Source: Rhizobacter sp. AJA081-3
Lineage (GTDB): Bacteria; Pseudomonadota; Gammaproteobacteria; Burkholderiales; Burkholderiaceae_C
Length of the DNA stretch: 64,000 nucleotides
Direction of reading: 5' to 3'
Assembly: GCF_017795745.1 (NCBI RefSeq)
Contig: NZ_CP059067.1
Span: 310,001 to 374,000, forward strand
This document shows, one piece after another, positions 1 through 8,759 of the stretch. The position numbers were made by a program, and so were the translations under genes. Position 1 is the first letter of the stretch; every line of letters begins with the position of its first letter. Below the pieces are notes generated by a model that worked only from the letters and a program-made list of their open reading frames with translations, did not search any database and had not been told where the DNA came from.

Positions 1-868
1 CCACATCGCGCTGGCCGCCGACGACGAACTGCTGCGCGTCACGCAGCAGACCGTGGCCACGCGCGAGGACTCGCTGCGGCTGATCAAGCTGCGCTTCGAC
101 AACGGCGCCAGCTCCGAGCTCGACCTGCGCCAGGCCGAGTCGCTGCTCGAGGCGGCGCGCGTGAGCCTCGCGCAGGCCACGCGCCAGCGCGCGCTCGACG
201 AGAACGCGCTGGTGCTGCTGGTCGGTCAACCGCTGCCGGGGGAGCTGCCGGCGGGCCTGGCGGTCGAGGTGGCCGCCGGCCTGCCCGAGCTGCCGGTGGG
301 CCTGCCCTCCGAGGTGCTGACGCGCCGGCCCGACGTGCGCCAGGCCGAGCAGCAGCTGATCGCGGCCAACGCCAACATCGGCGCGGCGCGCGCGGCCTTC
401 TTCCCGCGCATCACGCTGACCGGCAGCGCCGGCCTGGCCAGCGGGCACCTGTCGGACCTGTTCAAGTCGGGCGCCTCGGCCTGGAGCTTCGCGCCGCAGC
501 TGCTGCAGCCGATCTTCGACGCCGGCCGCAACCAGGGCAACCTGCAGCTCGCGCAGGTGAATCGCGACATCGCCGTGGCGCAGTACGAGCGCGCGGTGCA
601 GTCGGCCTTCCGCGAGGTGGCCGATGCGCTGGCCGGCCGCGCCACGCTCGCCGAGCAAGTGCGCGCGCAGCAGCGCCAGCTCGAGGCGGAGCGTACGCGC
701 AATCGCCTGGCCGAGCTGCGCTATCGCAACGGCGCGAGCAGCTACCTCGAGCTGCTCGACGCGCAGCGCTCGCTGTTCGCGGCTCAGCAGGCGCTGGTGC
801 AGGGCCAGGCGCAGTCGGCGCAGAACCTGGCCACGCTGTACAAGGTACTCGGCGGCGGCTGGCGCTAG
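1..868 (+). CDS. RND efflux outer-membrane factor, NodT/OprM type (5' truncated)
   Basis: The reading frame is open from base 2 and runs to a TAG at 866-868, so the start lies upstream of the window. The visible 288 residues are the C-terminal part of an outer-membrane efflux channel. They show the two repeated long helical hairpins of the TolC fold and the family phrase RRPDVRQAE followed by NIGAARAAFFPRI, typical of NodT-family outer-membrane lipoproteins of tripartite RND pumps. The last helices end in NLATLYKVLGGGWR, the usual ending of this family. The pump's membrane-fusion and RND subunits should lie upstream, outside the window. The substrate cannot be told from this fragment. Confidence 0.93.
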   Translation, partial: HIALAADDELLRVTQQTVATREDSLRLIKLRFDNGASSELDLRQAESLLEAARVSLAQATRQRALDENALVLLVGQPLPGELPAGLAVEVAAGLPELPVGLPSEVLTRRPDVRQAEQQLIAANANIGAARAAFFPRITLTGSAGLASGHLSDLFKSGASAWSFAPQLLQPIFDAGRNQGNLQLAQVNRDIAVAQYERAVQSAFREVADALAGRATLAEQVRAQQRQLEAERTRNRLAELRYRNGASSYLELLDAQRSLFAAQQALVQGQAQSAQNLATLYKVLGGGWR

Positions 869-874
869 GCTGCG

Positions 875-1645
875 CTAGCGCGTGGCGTCCGTCGGTCCGG
901 CCTCGCGGTAGGGGCTGTGCAGCTCCACCGGCTTGGCCGCGCGCTTCTTGCGCGCGCGGATGTTGAGCAGCTCCACGGTCACCGAGAAGGCCATCGCGAA
1001 GTACACGTAGCCCTTGGGCACGTGGTTGTCGAAGCCTTCGGCGATCAGCACCACGCCGACGACGACGAGGAAGGACAGCGCCAGCATCTTGATGCTCGGG
1101 TGCGCCGAGACGAACTCGCCGATGGCGCGTGCGAACAGCATCATCAGCGCCACCGAGGCGATCACCGCGGCGATCATGATGCGCACGTCGTCGACCATGC
1201 CCACGGCGGTGATGATCGAGTCGAGCGAGAACACCAGGTCGATCAACATGATCTGCAGGATCACCGCGCCGAAGGTGGCCTTCACCGCGCTGCTGGCGTG
1301 GCCCTCCTCGCCCTCGAGCGCGCCATGCACCTCGGTGGTTGCCTTCCAGACGAGGAACAGGCCGCCGACGATGAGGATCAGGTCGCGCCCGGAGATCGCC
1401 TGCCCGAGCACGGTGAACAAGGGCGCCACCAGCCCGACGATCCAGGCCAGCACCAGCAGCAGGCCGATGCGCATCAGCATGGCCATCGCCAGGCCGATGC
1501 GGCGCGCGAGCTCGCGCTTCTCGTGCGGCAGCTTGTCGACCAGGATCGAGATGAAGATGATGTTGTCGATGCCCAGCACCAGCTCCAGGGCGGTGAGGGT
1601 GGCGAAGGCGATCCAGGCCTCCGGCGAGGTGAGCAGTTCGATCAC
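875..1645 (-). CDS. TerC family integral membrane protein
   Basis: 256 residues with about seven hydrophobic segments. The N-terminal stretch LELVLGIDNIIFISI and the later DLVFSLDSIITAVGM are the two hallmark acidic membrane motifs of TerC/YkoY/Alx proteins, which are linked to tellurium resistance and to Mn2+ export. A short charged loop, EVHGALEGEEGHAS, separates the two halves. The gene converges with the efflux gene, leaving only 6 bases between them, and it diverges from the YeeE gene upstream. The metal handled is not evident from the sequence. Confidence 0.93.
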   Translation of the reverse strand: MIELLTSPEAWIAFATLTALELVLGIDNIIFISILVDKLPHEKRELARRIGLAMAMLMRIGLLLVLAWIVGLVAPLFTVLGQAISGRDLILIVGGLFLVWKATTEVHGALEGEEGHASSAVKATFGAVILQIMLIDLVFSLDSIITAVGMVDDVRIMIAAVIASVALMMLFARAIGEFVSAHPSIKMLALSFLVVVGVVLIAEGFDNHVPKGYVYFAMAFSVTVELLNIRARKKRAAKPVELHSPYREAGPTDATR

Positions 1646-1734
1646 GTGGGTCCTTCGGGGATAAGCGCGCGATGCTAAGCGGCATCTTGCCCGGAGGCCG
1701 ACAATCCCCTGATCAGCATGAGCCCGGAGTTTGT

Positions 1735-2208
1735 GTGTCGTCTCTTCTGTTCCCCCTCGGTTGGCAGCACTACCTGGCTGGCGGCCTGTGCATCGGCCTC
1801 GGCGTGGCGCTGCTGTACCTGGCCACCGGCCGCCTGGCCGGAATGAGCTCGGTATTCAGCTCGACCTGGTCGTACGTCAGCGCGCGGGCCTTCTTCCAGC
1901 AGCCACGCTGGCTGGGCAGCCGTGGCTGGCGGCTTCAGCTCGCGCTGGGGCTGGTCCTCGGCGCCGCCCTGTGGTGGCTGACGCTCGGGCCGGCCGAGCC
2001 GCTGTCCACCGCCGTGCCGGCGTGGCGGCTGCTGCTCGGCGGGTTGTTCGCCGGTTTCGGCGCGCGGCTGGCCGGCGGCTGCACTTCGGGACACGGCATC
2101 TGCGGCATCGGCTCGCTCAAGATGCCGTCGCTGCTGGCGGTGCTGACTTTCATGGCCACCGGCTTCGCCACGGCGCAGCTGCTGGCGGCACTCGGGGTGG
2201 CGCCATGA
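1735..2208 (+). CDS. YeeE/YedE family transporter subunit 1
   Basis: A small membrane protein of about 157 residues with four or five helices. The motif GGCTSGHGICG is the signature of the YeeE/YedE (thiosulfate or sulfur-compound transporter) family. An ATG in frame at 1672 exists, but the GTG at 1735 is preferred: CGGAG lies about 8 bases upstream and the protein then begins MSSLLFPLGWQHYLAGG, matching the usual family start. The stop overlaps the next gene's ATG. Half-size YeeE proteins of this kind usually work as a pair with the second subunit. Confidence 0.85.
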   Translation: MSSLLFPLGWQHYLAGGLCIGLGVALLYLATGRLAGMSSVFSSTWSYVSARAFFQQPRWLGSRGWRLQLALGLVLGAALWWLTLGPAEPLSTAVPAWRLLLGGLFAGFGARLAGGCTSGHGICGIGSLKMPSLLAVLTFMATGFATAQLLAALGVAP

Positions 2209-2657
2209 GCGGCGCCCGAATGACGAAGGCCACGGTTGCCACGGTTGCCGCCGGCGCGCTTTTCGGCTTCGGCCTGGCGCTGTCGGGGATGGTCCGGCCG
2301 GAAGTGATCCTGTCGTTCCTGCAGTTCCGCGACTGGGGGCTGATGCTGGTGATGGGCGGCGCGCTGACGGTCACGCTGCTCGCCTACCAGCTCGCGCCGC
2401 GCTGGCGCCGCACGCCGCTGCTCGGGGGGGCCTACGAAGCGCACACGGCGCGGATGCACCGCGACACCTTCATCGGCTCGGCGCTGTTCGGTGTCGGCTG
2501 GGGCCTGAGCGGCGTGTGCCCCGGGCCGGCCATCGCCGGCCTGGGCACGGGCAATCTGCAGCTGCTGTGGGTGCTCGGTGGGCTGGCCGCGGGCGCCTGG
2601 CTGCAGGGCGTGCTCGCCTCGCCGCGGGCGCAGGGCGGAGCGTTGCAGGAGGGCTGA
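2205..2657 (+). CDS. YeeE/YedE family transporter subunit 2 (DUF6691 type)
   Basis: 150 residues, starting at the ATGA overlap with the previous gene. It has four predicted membrane helices. The motif GFGLALSGMVRP near the N-terminus and GWGLSGVCPGPA near residue 100 are the paired Cys/Gly motifs of the second half of split YeeE/YedE transporters. Together with the preceding gene it makes a two-subunit importer of a reduced sulfur compound; Pfam-type partners are often next to sulfur-metabolism genes or rhodanese. No such partner lies immediately beside it here, but a sulfur-oxidation island lies 25 kb away. Confidence 0.85.
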   Translation: MSGARMTKATVATVAAGALFGFGLALSGMVRPEVILSFLQFRDWGLMLVMGGALTVTLLAYQLAPRWRRTPLLGGAYEAHTARMHRDTFIGSALFGVGWGLSGVCPGPAIAGLGTGNLQLLWVLGGLAAGAWLQGVLASPRAQGGALQEG

Positions 2658-2984
2658 GCCCGTCGCGGTCTTCGAGGGTCCTCCTGGGTCTGCGTTCGTG
2701 CGACGGGCATGGTCGCAGGTCAACGGCGGTACCCGCGTTCTCCGGCCCACGCTCGCGGGCGGCCACCGAGGGCCGCCACCGTGGTCGCATCAACACCGGG
2801 TGTGCCATGCCCTCGCCAGGGCGACCGCGAATGGGGCCTGCGCCCGCGGGCACCACCGCCGCCCTGCCGGCATCCGCGGTGGCCTGCCGTCACAAAGTCC
2901 TCGGTGCTTGTGGGGCAGGTGGTTCGGGTATGCGCTCTCCGGCCCACGCGCCACTTCCTGAATCCCTGAATGCGATCCGCGCGA
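2658..2984. other. 327-base gene-free stretch with a GC hairpin
   Basis: No convincing gene on either strand. A perfect 7-base-pair hairpin (GGCGGCC, loop ACCGAG, GGCCGCC) lies at 2758-2777 without a T-run; it could stop or stabilise the transcript of the YeeE pair. The phrase CTCCGGCCCACGC occurs twice, near 2740 and 2938. The neighbouring genes converge here, so no promoter is required. Confidence 0.4.
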
Positions 2985-4349
2985 TCAGCCGAGTGCGCGC
3001 AACTCGGCGATCAGCGCACGCTGCGCCGCCTCGCGACGCGGCGAATCGGTTTCGGCCCACTGCGGGTGGGCGCGGGCCGGTTGCACGGCTCGCAGCACCG
3101 GTTGCAGCCGCTCCACCGGCAGCGCCGCGTGTTCCAGGTCGACGCGGCCATGAGCGGCGTGGCCGCGCGCGCTCAGTGACGCATGCAGCACCAGCAGCCG
3201 CTGCACCACCACCATCACCACCGCGTCTTCCAGCGACAGTGCCTCGCGGCCTTGCAGTGCGTCCGCCACGCGGCGGCCGAGCGTGCCGAAACCCTGGCTC
3301 GCGGCACCGCCGATCGTGGCGCCTAGCGCCGCCGCGCTGCCCAGCGACAGCCCGGCCAGCGCCACGTCGGCGGCCAGCCCGATGCCCGCGCCGATGGCCG
3401 CGCCCTTGCCCAGGCGCACGCCGGCATCGCGCAGCGTCTCGGGGTGGAACAGGTCCGCCGCCCAGCGGCCGTCGAGCCAGGGCAGCAGGGCGAGCTCGGC
3501 GTCGTCATGCGCGAAAGCGTGCACGTCGAGTAGCGACTGCACGGCGCGGCGCGCACGCTGCAGCACGTCGGCGCGGAAGCGCTCGACGATCTGCGCCTTG
3601 AGCGCCGCCGAGCTCGCCTCTTCGCGCGACAGCGTCACGCGCAGTGCGCCCAGCGAGAGCAGCGCATCGGCGATCAGGCGCAGGCCGGCCTCGTGCCGTT
3701 CGGCACGCTCGCGATCGAGGAAGCCAGCCACCTGCTGCAGCACTTCCTGCTGCTGCGGCAGCAGCGCCTGCAGGCTGGCGTAGAGCTGTGCCTGGCCGCC
3801 TTCGAACGGTGCCACTGCGTCGAATCGCGCCTGTGCATGCAGCGCGAAATCGGCCAGCAAGGCGCTCCACTGCGCCTCACGCGACTGCGGGTCGCGCACG
3901 AAGTTGAGCACCGGCAGCACCGGCTTGCCGCAGGACGCGAGGATCTCCACCTCGCAGCGGAACTTGGCGACCACCGGCTCGCGGCAGTCGATGACGAACA
4001 GCGCGGCGTCGATGTCCAGCAGTGCGCGCAGCACCTTCGCCTCCTGCTCGAAGTCCTCGCGCGCGGCGCGCGTCTCGAGGAAGGCGCGGATGCGCTGCGG
4101 CGGCGTCATGTCGGCGCGCAGCGGGCCCAGCGCGGCGAGCAGGCCGGTCGGGTCTTCCAGGCCCGGTGTGTCGAAGAAGCGCAGCACGGCGCGGCCGTCG
4201 ATGGCCAGGTCGACCGACTCGACGTGGCGAGTCGTGCCCGGCCGGTCCGACACCTCGCCGAAATCGCGCCTGCGCGTCAGCGTGCGCAGCAGCGAGGTCT
4301 TGCCGGCGTTGGTGTGGCCGACGACCGCGATGGCCAGCGGCTCAGCCAT
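2985..4349 (-). CDS. GTPase with DUF3482 domain (Era-like, membrane associated)
   Basis: 454 residues. The N-terminal 170 residues are a small Ras-like GTPase: P-loop VVGHTNAGKTS, switch region DRPGTTRHVES and FFDTPGLED for G3. The remaining 280 residues are the DUF3482 extension, with two glycine/alanine-rich hydrophobic stretches near residues 355-400 that resemble a membrane hairpin. The start at 4349 was chosen because it begins directly at the GTPase fold. It overlaps the stop of the upstream DUF2868 gene by 8 bases, showing translational coupling. The DUF2868-DUF3482 pair is a conserved module of unknown function in Proteobacteria. Confidence 0.9.
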   Translation of the reverse strand: MAEPLAIAVVGHTNAGKTSLLRTLTRRRDFGEVSDRPGTTRHVESVDLAIDGRAVLRFFDTPGLEDPTGLLAALGPLRADMTPPQRIRAFLETRAAREDFEQEAKVLRALLDIDAALFVIDCREPVVAKFRCEVEILASCGKPVLPVLNFVRDPQSREAQWSALLADFALHAQARFDAVAPFEGGQAQLYASLQALLPQQQEVLQQVAGFLDRERAERHEAGLRLIADALLSLGALRVTLSREEASSAALKAQIVERFRADVLQRARRAVQSLLDVHAFAHDDAELALLPWLDGRWAADLFHPETLRDAGVRLGKGAAIGAGIGLAADVALAGLSLGSAAALGATIGGAASQGFGTLGRRVADALQGREALSLEDAVVMVVVQRLLVLHASLSARGHAAHGRVDLEHAALPVERLQPVLRAVQPARAHPQWAETDSPRREAAQRALIAELRALG

Positions 4350-5697
4350 GGCTGCTCCAGCGCCGTGCCTCGCCGGCCTCGGCGAACACCGGCACATCGG
4401 CGCGGCCGGCGGCGTCCAGCCAGGCGCGCCAGCGGGGCAGGGCGGTCGATGCCAGAGCGGCGGGCAGGAGCAGGAGCGCTGTGGGCACCGGCCGCGCGCC
4501 GTCGAGAATGCGGCCGGTGCCGCGGTCGGGTGTCGAGACGGCATGGCAGACCAGCAGCAGCCGCGCCGGCGGTGCCGCGGCCAGCCGTTGCAGCAGCGCG
4601 GCGCGCTCGTCGCCGCGGCCTTCGATGCGCTCGCTCCATGCCGCGTCGGCGGCCAGCGACGGCGGCAGCTCGGACTCCGGCGGCAGTTCGAAGCCGACCA
4701 GTGCGAACGTGCCGCCGAGGGCCGGCGCGGCCATCGCATCGCGCCGCGCTTGCGGCACCGCATGCTCGGCGTCGATCACCTGCGTCGGCGCGAGCGCTTC
4801 GAAGCGGTTGATCAGCGTGCGGTAGTACGGGTCCTGCGTGTCCAGCGCCAGCGCCGCGCTGCGCGCGCGGGCCACCACGGCGCACAGTGCCAGCAGCAGC
4901 AGGCGAGGCAACGCGCCGTAGGCCAGCGTACCGGAGATCAGCCACCAGCCCAGCGCATGCGAGGCGCCGGCGGTTTCCGCGGCATCCGGCACCCGCGCCT
5001 GCAGACCGAGCTGGGCCGGCAGCCAGGCGATCGCGCGCGCCGTCTCGTGCAGCGCCTGCGGCGACAGGATGGTGGTCTCGAAGCCCAGGCGGTATTCGCT
5101 CAGCGACAGCACGGCCACCAGGCCCAGCGCCGCCAGAAGGTAGGCCACCGCCCACAGCAGGTGGTTGAGCCCGCCGAGCAGCCAGGGTGCGAGGCGGCTT
5201 GCGTCGAGCAGGCGCAGCGCGGCCGGCGCGACGCGCGCCGAGCGGCGCTGCCACGGGCCGCGGCGCCCGAGCCAGGCCGCTGCGTGGCCGAGCACGCCGG
5301 CGCCGCCACGGCCCGGCAGCGCGGCGAACAGCGCCCAGGCCGCGATGCCTGCGAGGTTGGGCAGCACGAGCAGCGCCAGTGCCGCGAGCGCATTGATGCG
5401 CCGGCCATCACCGAGCAGCGACATCGTCACCAGCGCGGCGAACAGCACGCCGGCGGCCACTGCGGTCAGGCCCAGCATCGGCAGTGCGCGGCGCAGCCAG
5501 GCGGCGTCGGCGTCCAGGCCGGTGTCGGCGGCGAGGGTGAGTGCCCGCTGCACGATGCGCGCCTCGCGTTGCGGCGATGCGGCCACCGCCGCGCGCATCG
5601 CCCGCTCGTCCTGCAGCGGCGTGGCCGCTTCGAGGTCCTTCACGGCCTCGGTGAGCAGCAGGTCCTGCAGGGAGAACACGGGGGCGTGGCGCGGCAT
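4342..5697 (-). CDS. DUF2868 domain membrane protein
   Basis: About 451 residues when started at MPRHAPVFSLQDLLLTEAV, the usual family beginning, although the frame stays open further upstream. It has about five hydrophobic segments: LPMLGLTAVAAGVLFAAL, the NALAALALLVLPNLAGIAAW region, a WLLGGLNHLLWAVAYLLAAL region and one near residue 270. A soluble C-terminal domain of about 170 residues follows and contains the phrase LLLVCHAVSTPDRGTGRIL. DUF2868 proteins are always found next to DUF3482 GTPases, as here, and are presumed membrane partners of them. Function unknown. Confidence 0.87.
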   Translation of the reverse strand: MPRHAPVFSLQDLLLTEAVKDLEAATPLQDERAMRAAVAASPQREARIVQRALTLAADTGLDADAAWLRRALPMLGLTAVAAGVLFAALVTMSLLGDGRRINALAALALLVLPNLAGIAAWALFAALPGRGGAGVLGHAAAWLGRRGPWQRRSARVAPAALRLLDASRLAPWLLGGLNHLLWAVAYLLAALGLVAVLSLSEYRLGFETTILSPQALHETARAIAWLPAQLGLQARVPDAAETAGASHALGWWLISGTLAYGALPRLLLLALCAVVARARSAALALDTQDPYYRTLINRFEALAPTQVIDAEHAVPQARRDAMAAPALGGTFALVGFELPPESELPPSLAADAAWSERIEGRGDERAALLQRLAAAPPARLLLVCHAVSTPDRGTGRILDGARPVPTALLLLPAALASTALPRWRAWLDAAGRADVPVFAEAGEARRWSSHG

Positions 5698-5827
5698 CGC
5701 GGCAAGGGTAGCAGGCTCGCCGAGCGCGCCCAGGCTGTGGGTCGTGCGCGATAGGAGTGTGAAAACTTGCCGCTGCGGCCGCCGCACCCACTGGCGGCCG
5801 CGGGGCCTGCGCTCCTAAGCTGGGCGC

Positions 5828-6034
5828 ATGCCGAAAGTCGCCCGTGCCCCCACCTACGAGATCGTCGTCAACGACCGCCGCGAGTACGCCGTCTGGCCGA
5901 GCGCGCGGCCCTTGCCGGCGGGATGGCGGCACAGCGGCAAGTCCGGCGGGCGCGACGCTCTGCTCGCCTACCTGAAGTCGGTGTGCATGGACCCGGTGGA
6001 GGTGGTGGCGCTGACGCCGCCTGTCCGGAAGTGA
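5828..6034 (+). CDS. Orphan MbtH-like protein with altered C-terminal motif
   Basis: 68 residues. The stretch VVNDRREYAVWPSARPLPAGW follows the MbtH signature (N-x-E-x-Q-x-S-x-W-P then P-x-G-W), and the spacing to the conserved Leu also fits. MbtH proteins are obligate activators of adenylation domains in non-ribosomal peptide synthetases. The closing motif that should read WTDxRP is here CMDPVE at the same distance, so residues normally contacting the adenylation domain have changed. No NRPS gene is visible in the window. It stands alone between the DUF2868 gene, transcribed away, and the isochorismatase gene. Confidence 0.75.
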   Translation: MPKVARAPTYEIVVNDRREYAVWPSARPLPAGWRHSGKSGGRDALLAYLKSVCMDPVEVVALTPPVRK

Positions 6035-6120
6035 TCGGCGAACGTCGCTGAGCGCGTGGCCGCCGCAGGGCGGCGGGGGCACAGTCCGGGCATCCCTACC
6101 CGACTGAAAAGGAGCCCTCC

Positions 6121-6684
6121 ATGAAGAGCGCATTGATCGTCATCGACGTGCAGGAATCGTTCACCCGGCGTCCCTACTTCTCCGCGGCCGACGTGCCGGC
6201 CTACCTGGCCGCGCAGAACCGGCTGATCGAAGGCTTCGAGGCGCAGGGCCTGCCCATCGTTCGTGTGTTCCACGTCTCGCCCGGTGGCGATGCGAGCGAC
6301 CCCTTCACCGTGGCCAGCGGCCAGGTCAAGCCGCTCGAGGGACTGCGCGATTTCACCCCGGCGCACGAGGTGCACAAGACGCGCCACAGCGCCCTGGTGG
6401 GTACCGGCCTGGACGTCTGGCTCACCGAGCAGGGCATCGGGCAGGTCGTGGTCAGCGGCATCCGCACCGAGCAGTGCTGCGAGACCACCACGCGCCACGC
6501 CAGCGACCTGGGCTGGCGGGTGGTGTTCGTGCCCGAGGCCACGCTGACCTTCGACATGACACTGCCCGACGGCAGCCCGTTCCGCGCCGCCGACATCCGC
6601 GCGCGCACGGCCAGCGTGCTGCAGGGGCGCTTTGCCCGCGTGCTGGGGGTGGACGACACTCTCGCCCATGTCCGCGCCGACTGA
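6121..6684 (+). CDS. Isochorismatase-family cysteine hydrolase
   Basis: 187 residues, the normal length for this family. The catalytic triad is visible: Asp9 in ALIVIDVQ, Lys86 in HEVHKTRHS and Cys119 in the phrase VVSGIRTEQCCETTTRHA. The double Cys at 119-120 is a little unusual. AAGGAGCCCTCC just before the ATG gives a strong ribosome site. The stop lies inside the beginning of the next gene, a GlxA-like regulator, so the pair is co-transcribed. Such pairs usually hydrolyse amides such as nicotinamide or ureidoacrylate analogues; the substrate is unknown. Confidence 0.92.
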   Translation: MKSALIVIDVQESFTRRPYFSAADVPAYLAAQNRLIEGFEAQGLPIVRVFHVSPGGDASDPFTVASGQVKPLEGLRDFTPAHEVHKTRHSALVGTGLDVWLTEQGIGQVVVSGIRTEQCCETTTRHASDLGWRVVFVPEATLTFDMTLPDGSPFRAADIRARTASVLQGRFARVLGVDDTLAHVRAD

Positions 6685-7666
6685 GCCCATCGACGTCTAC
6701 TTCGTACTGCCGCGCGGCAGCCTGATCCTCGACTGGGCCGGCCCGGCCGAGGCGCTGCGTTTCGCCAACACCGAGCTGCCGCCGCGCCGGCCGGCCTTCG
6801 TGCTGCACTTCGTGGCGCCCGAAGCCACGTCGCAGAGTTCGGTCGGTGCGATGGTCGCCGGCCTGGCGCCGCTGCCCGAACGTGTCGACGCGCCGGCCTG
6901 GGTGGTGCTGGTCGGGCGCACGTCGAACTCGCAGCGCCGCGGCGACGATCACCGCACCGACCGCGAGGACCGTCTCGTCGTCGACTGGCTGCGCCGCGTG
7001 CAGCCGGGCGAGCGCGGCGTGCGCCTGGTGACCGTGTGCTCGGGCGCGTTGCTGGCCGCATCGGCCGGACTGTTCGCACGCAGGCGCGTCACCACGCACC
7101 ACGGCGACCTCGACGAACTGGCACGGCGAGCGCCGGATGCCACCGTCGTGCCCGACCGCGTCTTCGTGCACGACGGCGACATCTGGTCGAGTGCCGGCGT
7201 CACCGCAGGCATCGACCTCGCGCTGCACCTGGTGGCCGCGCACTGCGGTCCGGTGGTGGCCGCGCGGGTGGCGCAGCGCATGGCGGTGGCGCTGCGCCGG
7301 GGGCCCGACGATCCGCAGCTCTCGCCCTTCCTCGCGCACCGCCAGCATTTCAATGCGCGGCTGCATCGCGTGCAGGACGCGCTGTCGGCCGCGCCGCGCG
7401 AGCCCTGGAGCGTGGCGCGCATGGCCGAGTTCGTGCACACCACGCCGCGCACGCTGACGCGCCTGTTCGGCGAGCACGCCGGCACCACACCGCTGGCCTA
7501 CCTGCGCGGCATTCGCCTGGCACTGGCGCGCACCGCGCTCGAGGCCGGCAGCAGCGTCGGCGCTGCGGCCGAAGCGGCCGGTTTCCACTCCGACCTGCAG
7601 CTGCGCCGCGCCTGGCATGCGGCCGGCCTGTCCGGATCGCCGAACGCATCGCGTGGGACAGGGTGA
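6668..7666 (+). CDS. GlxA family transcriptional regulator (DJ-1/PfpI + AraC HTH)
   Basis: 332 residues when started at MSAPTEPIDVYFVLP (6668). Residues 1-190 form a DJ-1/PfpI-like amidotransferase fold, including the elbow phrase LVTVCSGALLAASAGLFARRRVTTHH. Residues 225-330 carry two AraC helix-turn-helix motifs (WSVARMAEFVHTTPRTLTRLF and VGAAAEAAGFHSDLQLRRAW). It overlaps the isochorismatase gene by 17 bases, so it probably controls that operon in response to the hydrolase's substrate or product. Confidence 0.93.
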   Translation: MSAPTEPIDVYFVLPRGSLILDWAGPAEALRFANTELPPRRPAFVLHFVAPEATSQSSVGAMVAGLAPLPERVDAPAWVVLVGRTSNSQRRGDDHRTDREDRLVVDWLRRVQPGERGVRLVTVCSGALLAASAGLFARRRVTTHHGDLDELARRAPDATVVPDRVFVHDGDIWSSAGVTAGIDLALHLVAAHCGPVVAARVAQRMAVALRRGPDDPQLSPFLAHRQHFNARLHRVQDALSAAPREPWSVARMAEFVHTTPRTLTRLFGEHAGTTPLAYLRGIRLALARTALEAGSSVGAAAEAAGFHSDLQLRRAWHAAGLSGSPNASRGTG

Positions 7667-7715
7667 GCAGGGTGCGAGGCGCACCCGTGCACCTCAACCC
7701 ACCGGAGCTCTTTCC

Positions 7716-8078
7716 ATGCGATTCACCTTCATTGCCGCGCCGCTGCTCGGCCTGGCCATGGCCACGATCAGCCCGGCGGTGCCGGCGCAGGCCGTGAAGG
7801 CCGAGCTGCGCGGCGCCGCGCAGTCGGCCCGCCAGGCACGCGCCGAGCACGACTTCCGAGCGGGCCGCTACGCCTCGGCCTATGCCCGCTTTGCCTCGCT
7901 GGCCGACGCAGGACATGCTCCTTCGGCACAGGTTGCGCTGCTGATGGTGCGCCACGGCCCGGCGCTGTTCGGCAGCGACTGGTTCGCCACGCCGGCGCAG
8001 CAGATGCGCTGGAATGCACTGGTCGTCAACGCGGCGCGCGGCCGCCTCGACATCGAGGACAACGAGCGCGGCGACTGA
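7716..8078 (+). CDS. Small exported protein of unknown function
   Basis: 120 residues. The first 26 residues (MRFTFIAAPLLGLAMATISP, then AVPAQA) form a clear Sec signal peptide with an AQA cleavage site. The mature part contains FRAGRYASAYARFASLADAGHAPSAQVA-like sequence, resembling a single Sel1/TPR-type helical hairpin, followed by PALFGSDWFATPAQQMRW. An upstream in-frame ATG at 7617 is rejected because it would precede the signal peptide. It follows the GlxA regulator by 49 bases and may share its transcript. No function assigned. Confidence 0.75.
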   Translation: MRFTFIAAPLLGLAMATISPAVPAQAVKAELRGAAQSARQARAEHDFRAGRYASAYARFASLADAGHAPSAQVALLMVRHGPALFGSDWFATPAQQMRWNALVVNAARGRLDIEDNERGD

Positions 8079-8093
8079 GCCGCCGGCCCGCCG

Positions 8094-8603
8094 TCACGCT
8101 GCCGGCAGTGTCGGCTGCGCGGAGCGGGCCAGGCGCAACTGGACCAGCGCGACGAAGACCGCGGCCAGCGGCCAGACGAGCAGCACCGTGCGCACGATCT
8201 CGCGGTCCATCGTCAACACACCCGCCCCCACGAGTGCCGCGGCCAGCAGGTCAGCGGCCAGCGAGATGCACAGGCACAGGGTGCACTCCGCCATGCGCTG
8301 AGTCAGCGAGACGAGCATCAGCGCCGCATAGGCCAGCCCCGCGCCGAACAGCACCTGAGCGCCGGGTTCATGCCCGGCCACGCCGTGCCGCAGCCAGGCG
8401 GCGACGAAGAACAACGCGCTGCAGGCCAGGAACCCCGGGCTGAGCACGCGGATGGACGGAGGCACCGAGCGGTGCGCGCCGGCGAACAACAGCCCGCGCA
8501 GGCCGATGCCGACGATCTGCAGCATCAGGCGGCCTGCCAGCACGATGGGCTGCAGGGCCAGGTGCTGCGTGCGGTGAGCGCGGATCGGTGTGGGTGCGGG
8601 CAT
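8094..8603 (-). CDS. Four-helix membrane protein of unknown function
   Basis: 169 residues with four hydrophobic segments: the Leu-rich stretch around residues 18-42, GFLACSALFFVAAWLR, VLFGAGLAYAALMLVSL, and the C-terminal half. A Cys-rich segment, MAECTLCLCISLAADL, lies in the third or fourth helix region. The start at 8603 is chosen because GAGGAG sits 6-11 bases upstream. It converges on the preceding small exported protein and diverges from the acyltransferase gene. No family recognised. Confidence 0.6.
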   Translation of the reverse strand: MPAPTPIRAHRTQHLALQPIVLAGRLMLQIVGIGLRGLLFAGAHRSVPPSIRVLSPGFLACSALFFVAAWLRHGVAGHEPGAQVLFGAGLAYAALMLVSLTQRMAECTLCLCISLAADLLAAALVGAGVLTMDREIVRTVLLVWPLAAVFVALVQLRLARSAQPTLPAA

Positions 8604-8664
8604 GGGTGCTCCTCGTCGAGGCGTTCGCATCAGGCCACGAGCCCGGCGATGCGGCAATCCGCTC

Positions 8665-8689
8665 CCTTGGGGGACGCCATCCCCCTAGG
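8665..8689. promoter_or_regulatory. Inverted repeat in divergent promoter region
   Basis: CCTTGGGGGA, spacer CGCCA, TCCCCCTAGG: 10-base arms with one mismatch. It lies between the divergent starts at 8603 and 8760, the right place for an operator that controls both. A related CCTAGGGGGG string occurs at 60826-60835, also in a divergent promoter region. The cognate regulator is unknown. Confidence 0.45.
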
Positions 8690-8759
8690 CCGTCGCTGGC
8701 GCAGCCGTGCCGGGGGTGTTGCGGCAGGTCATGCCCCGTGGCCGACGCCGGAGGCGACA

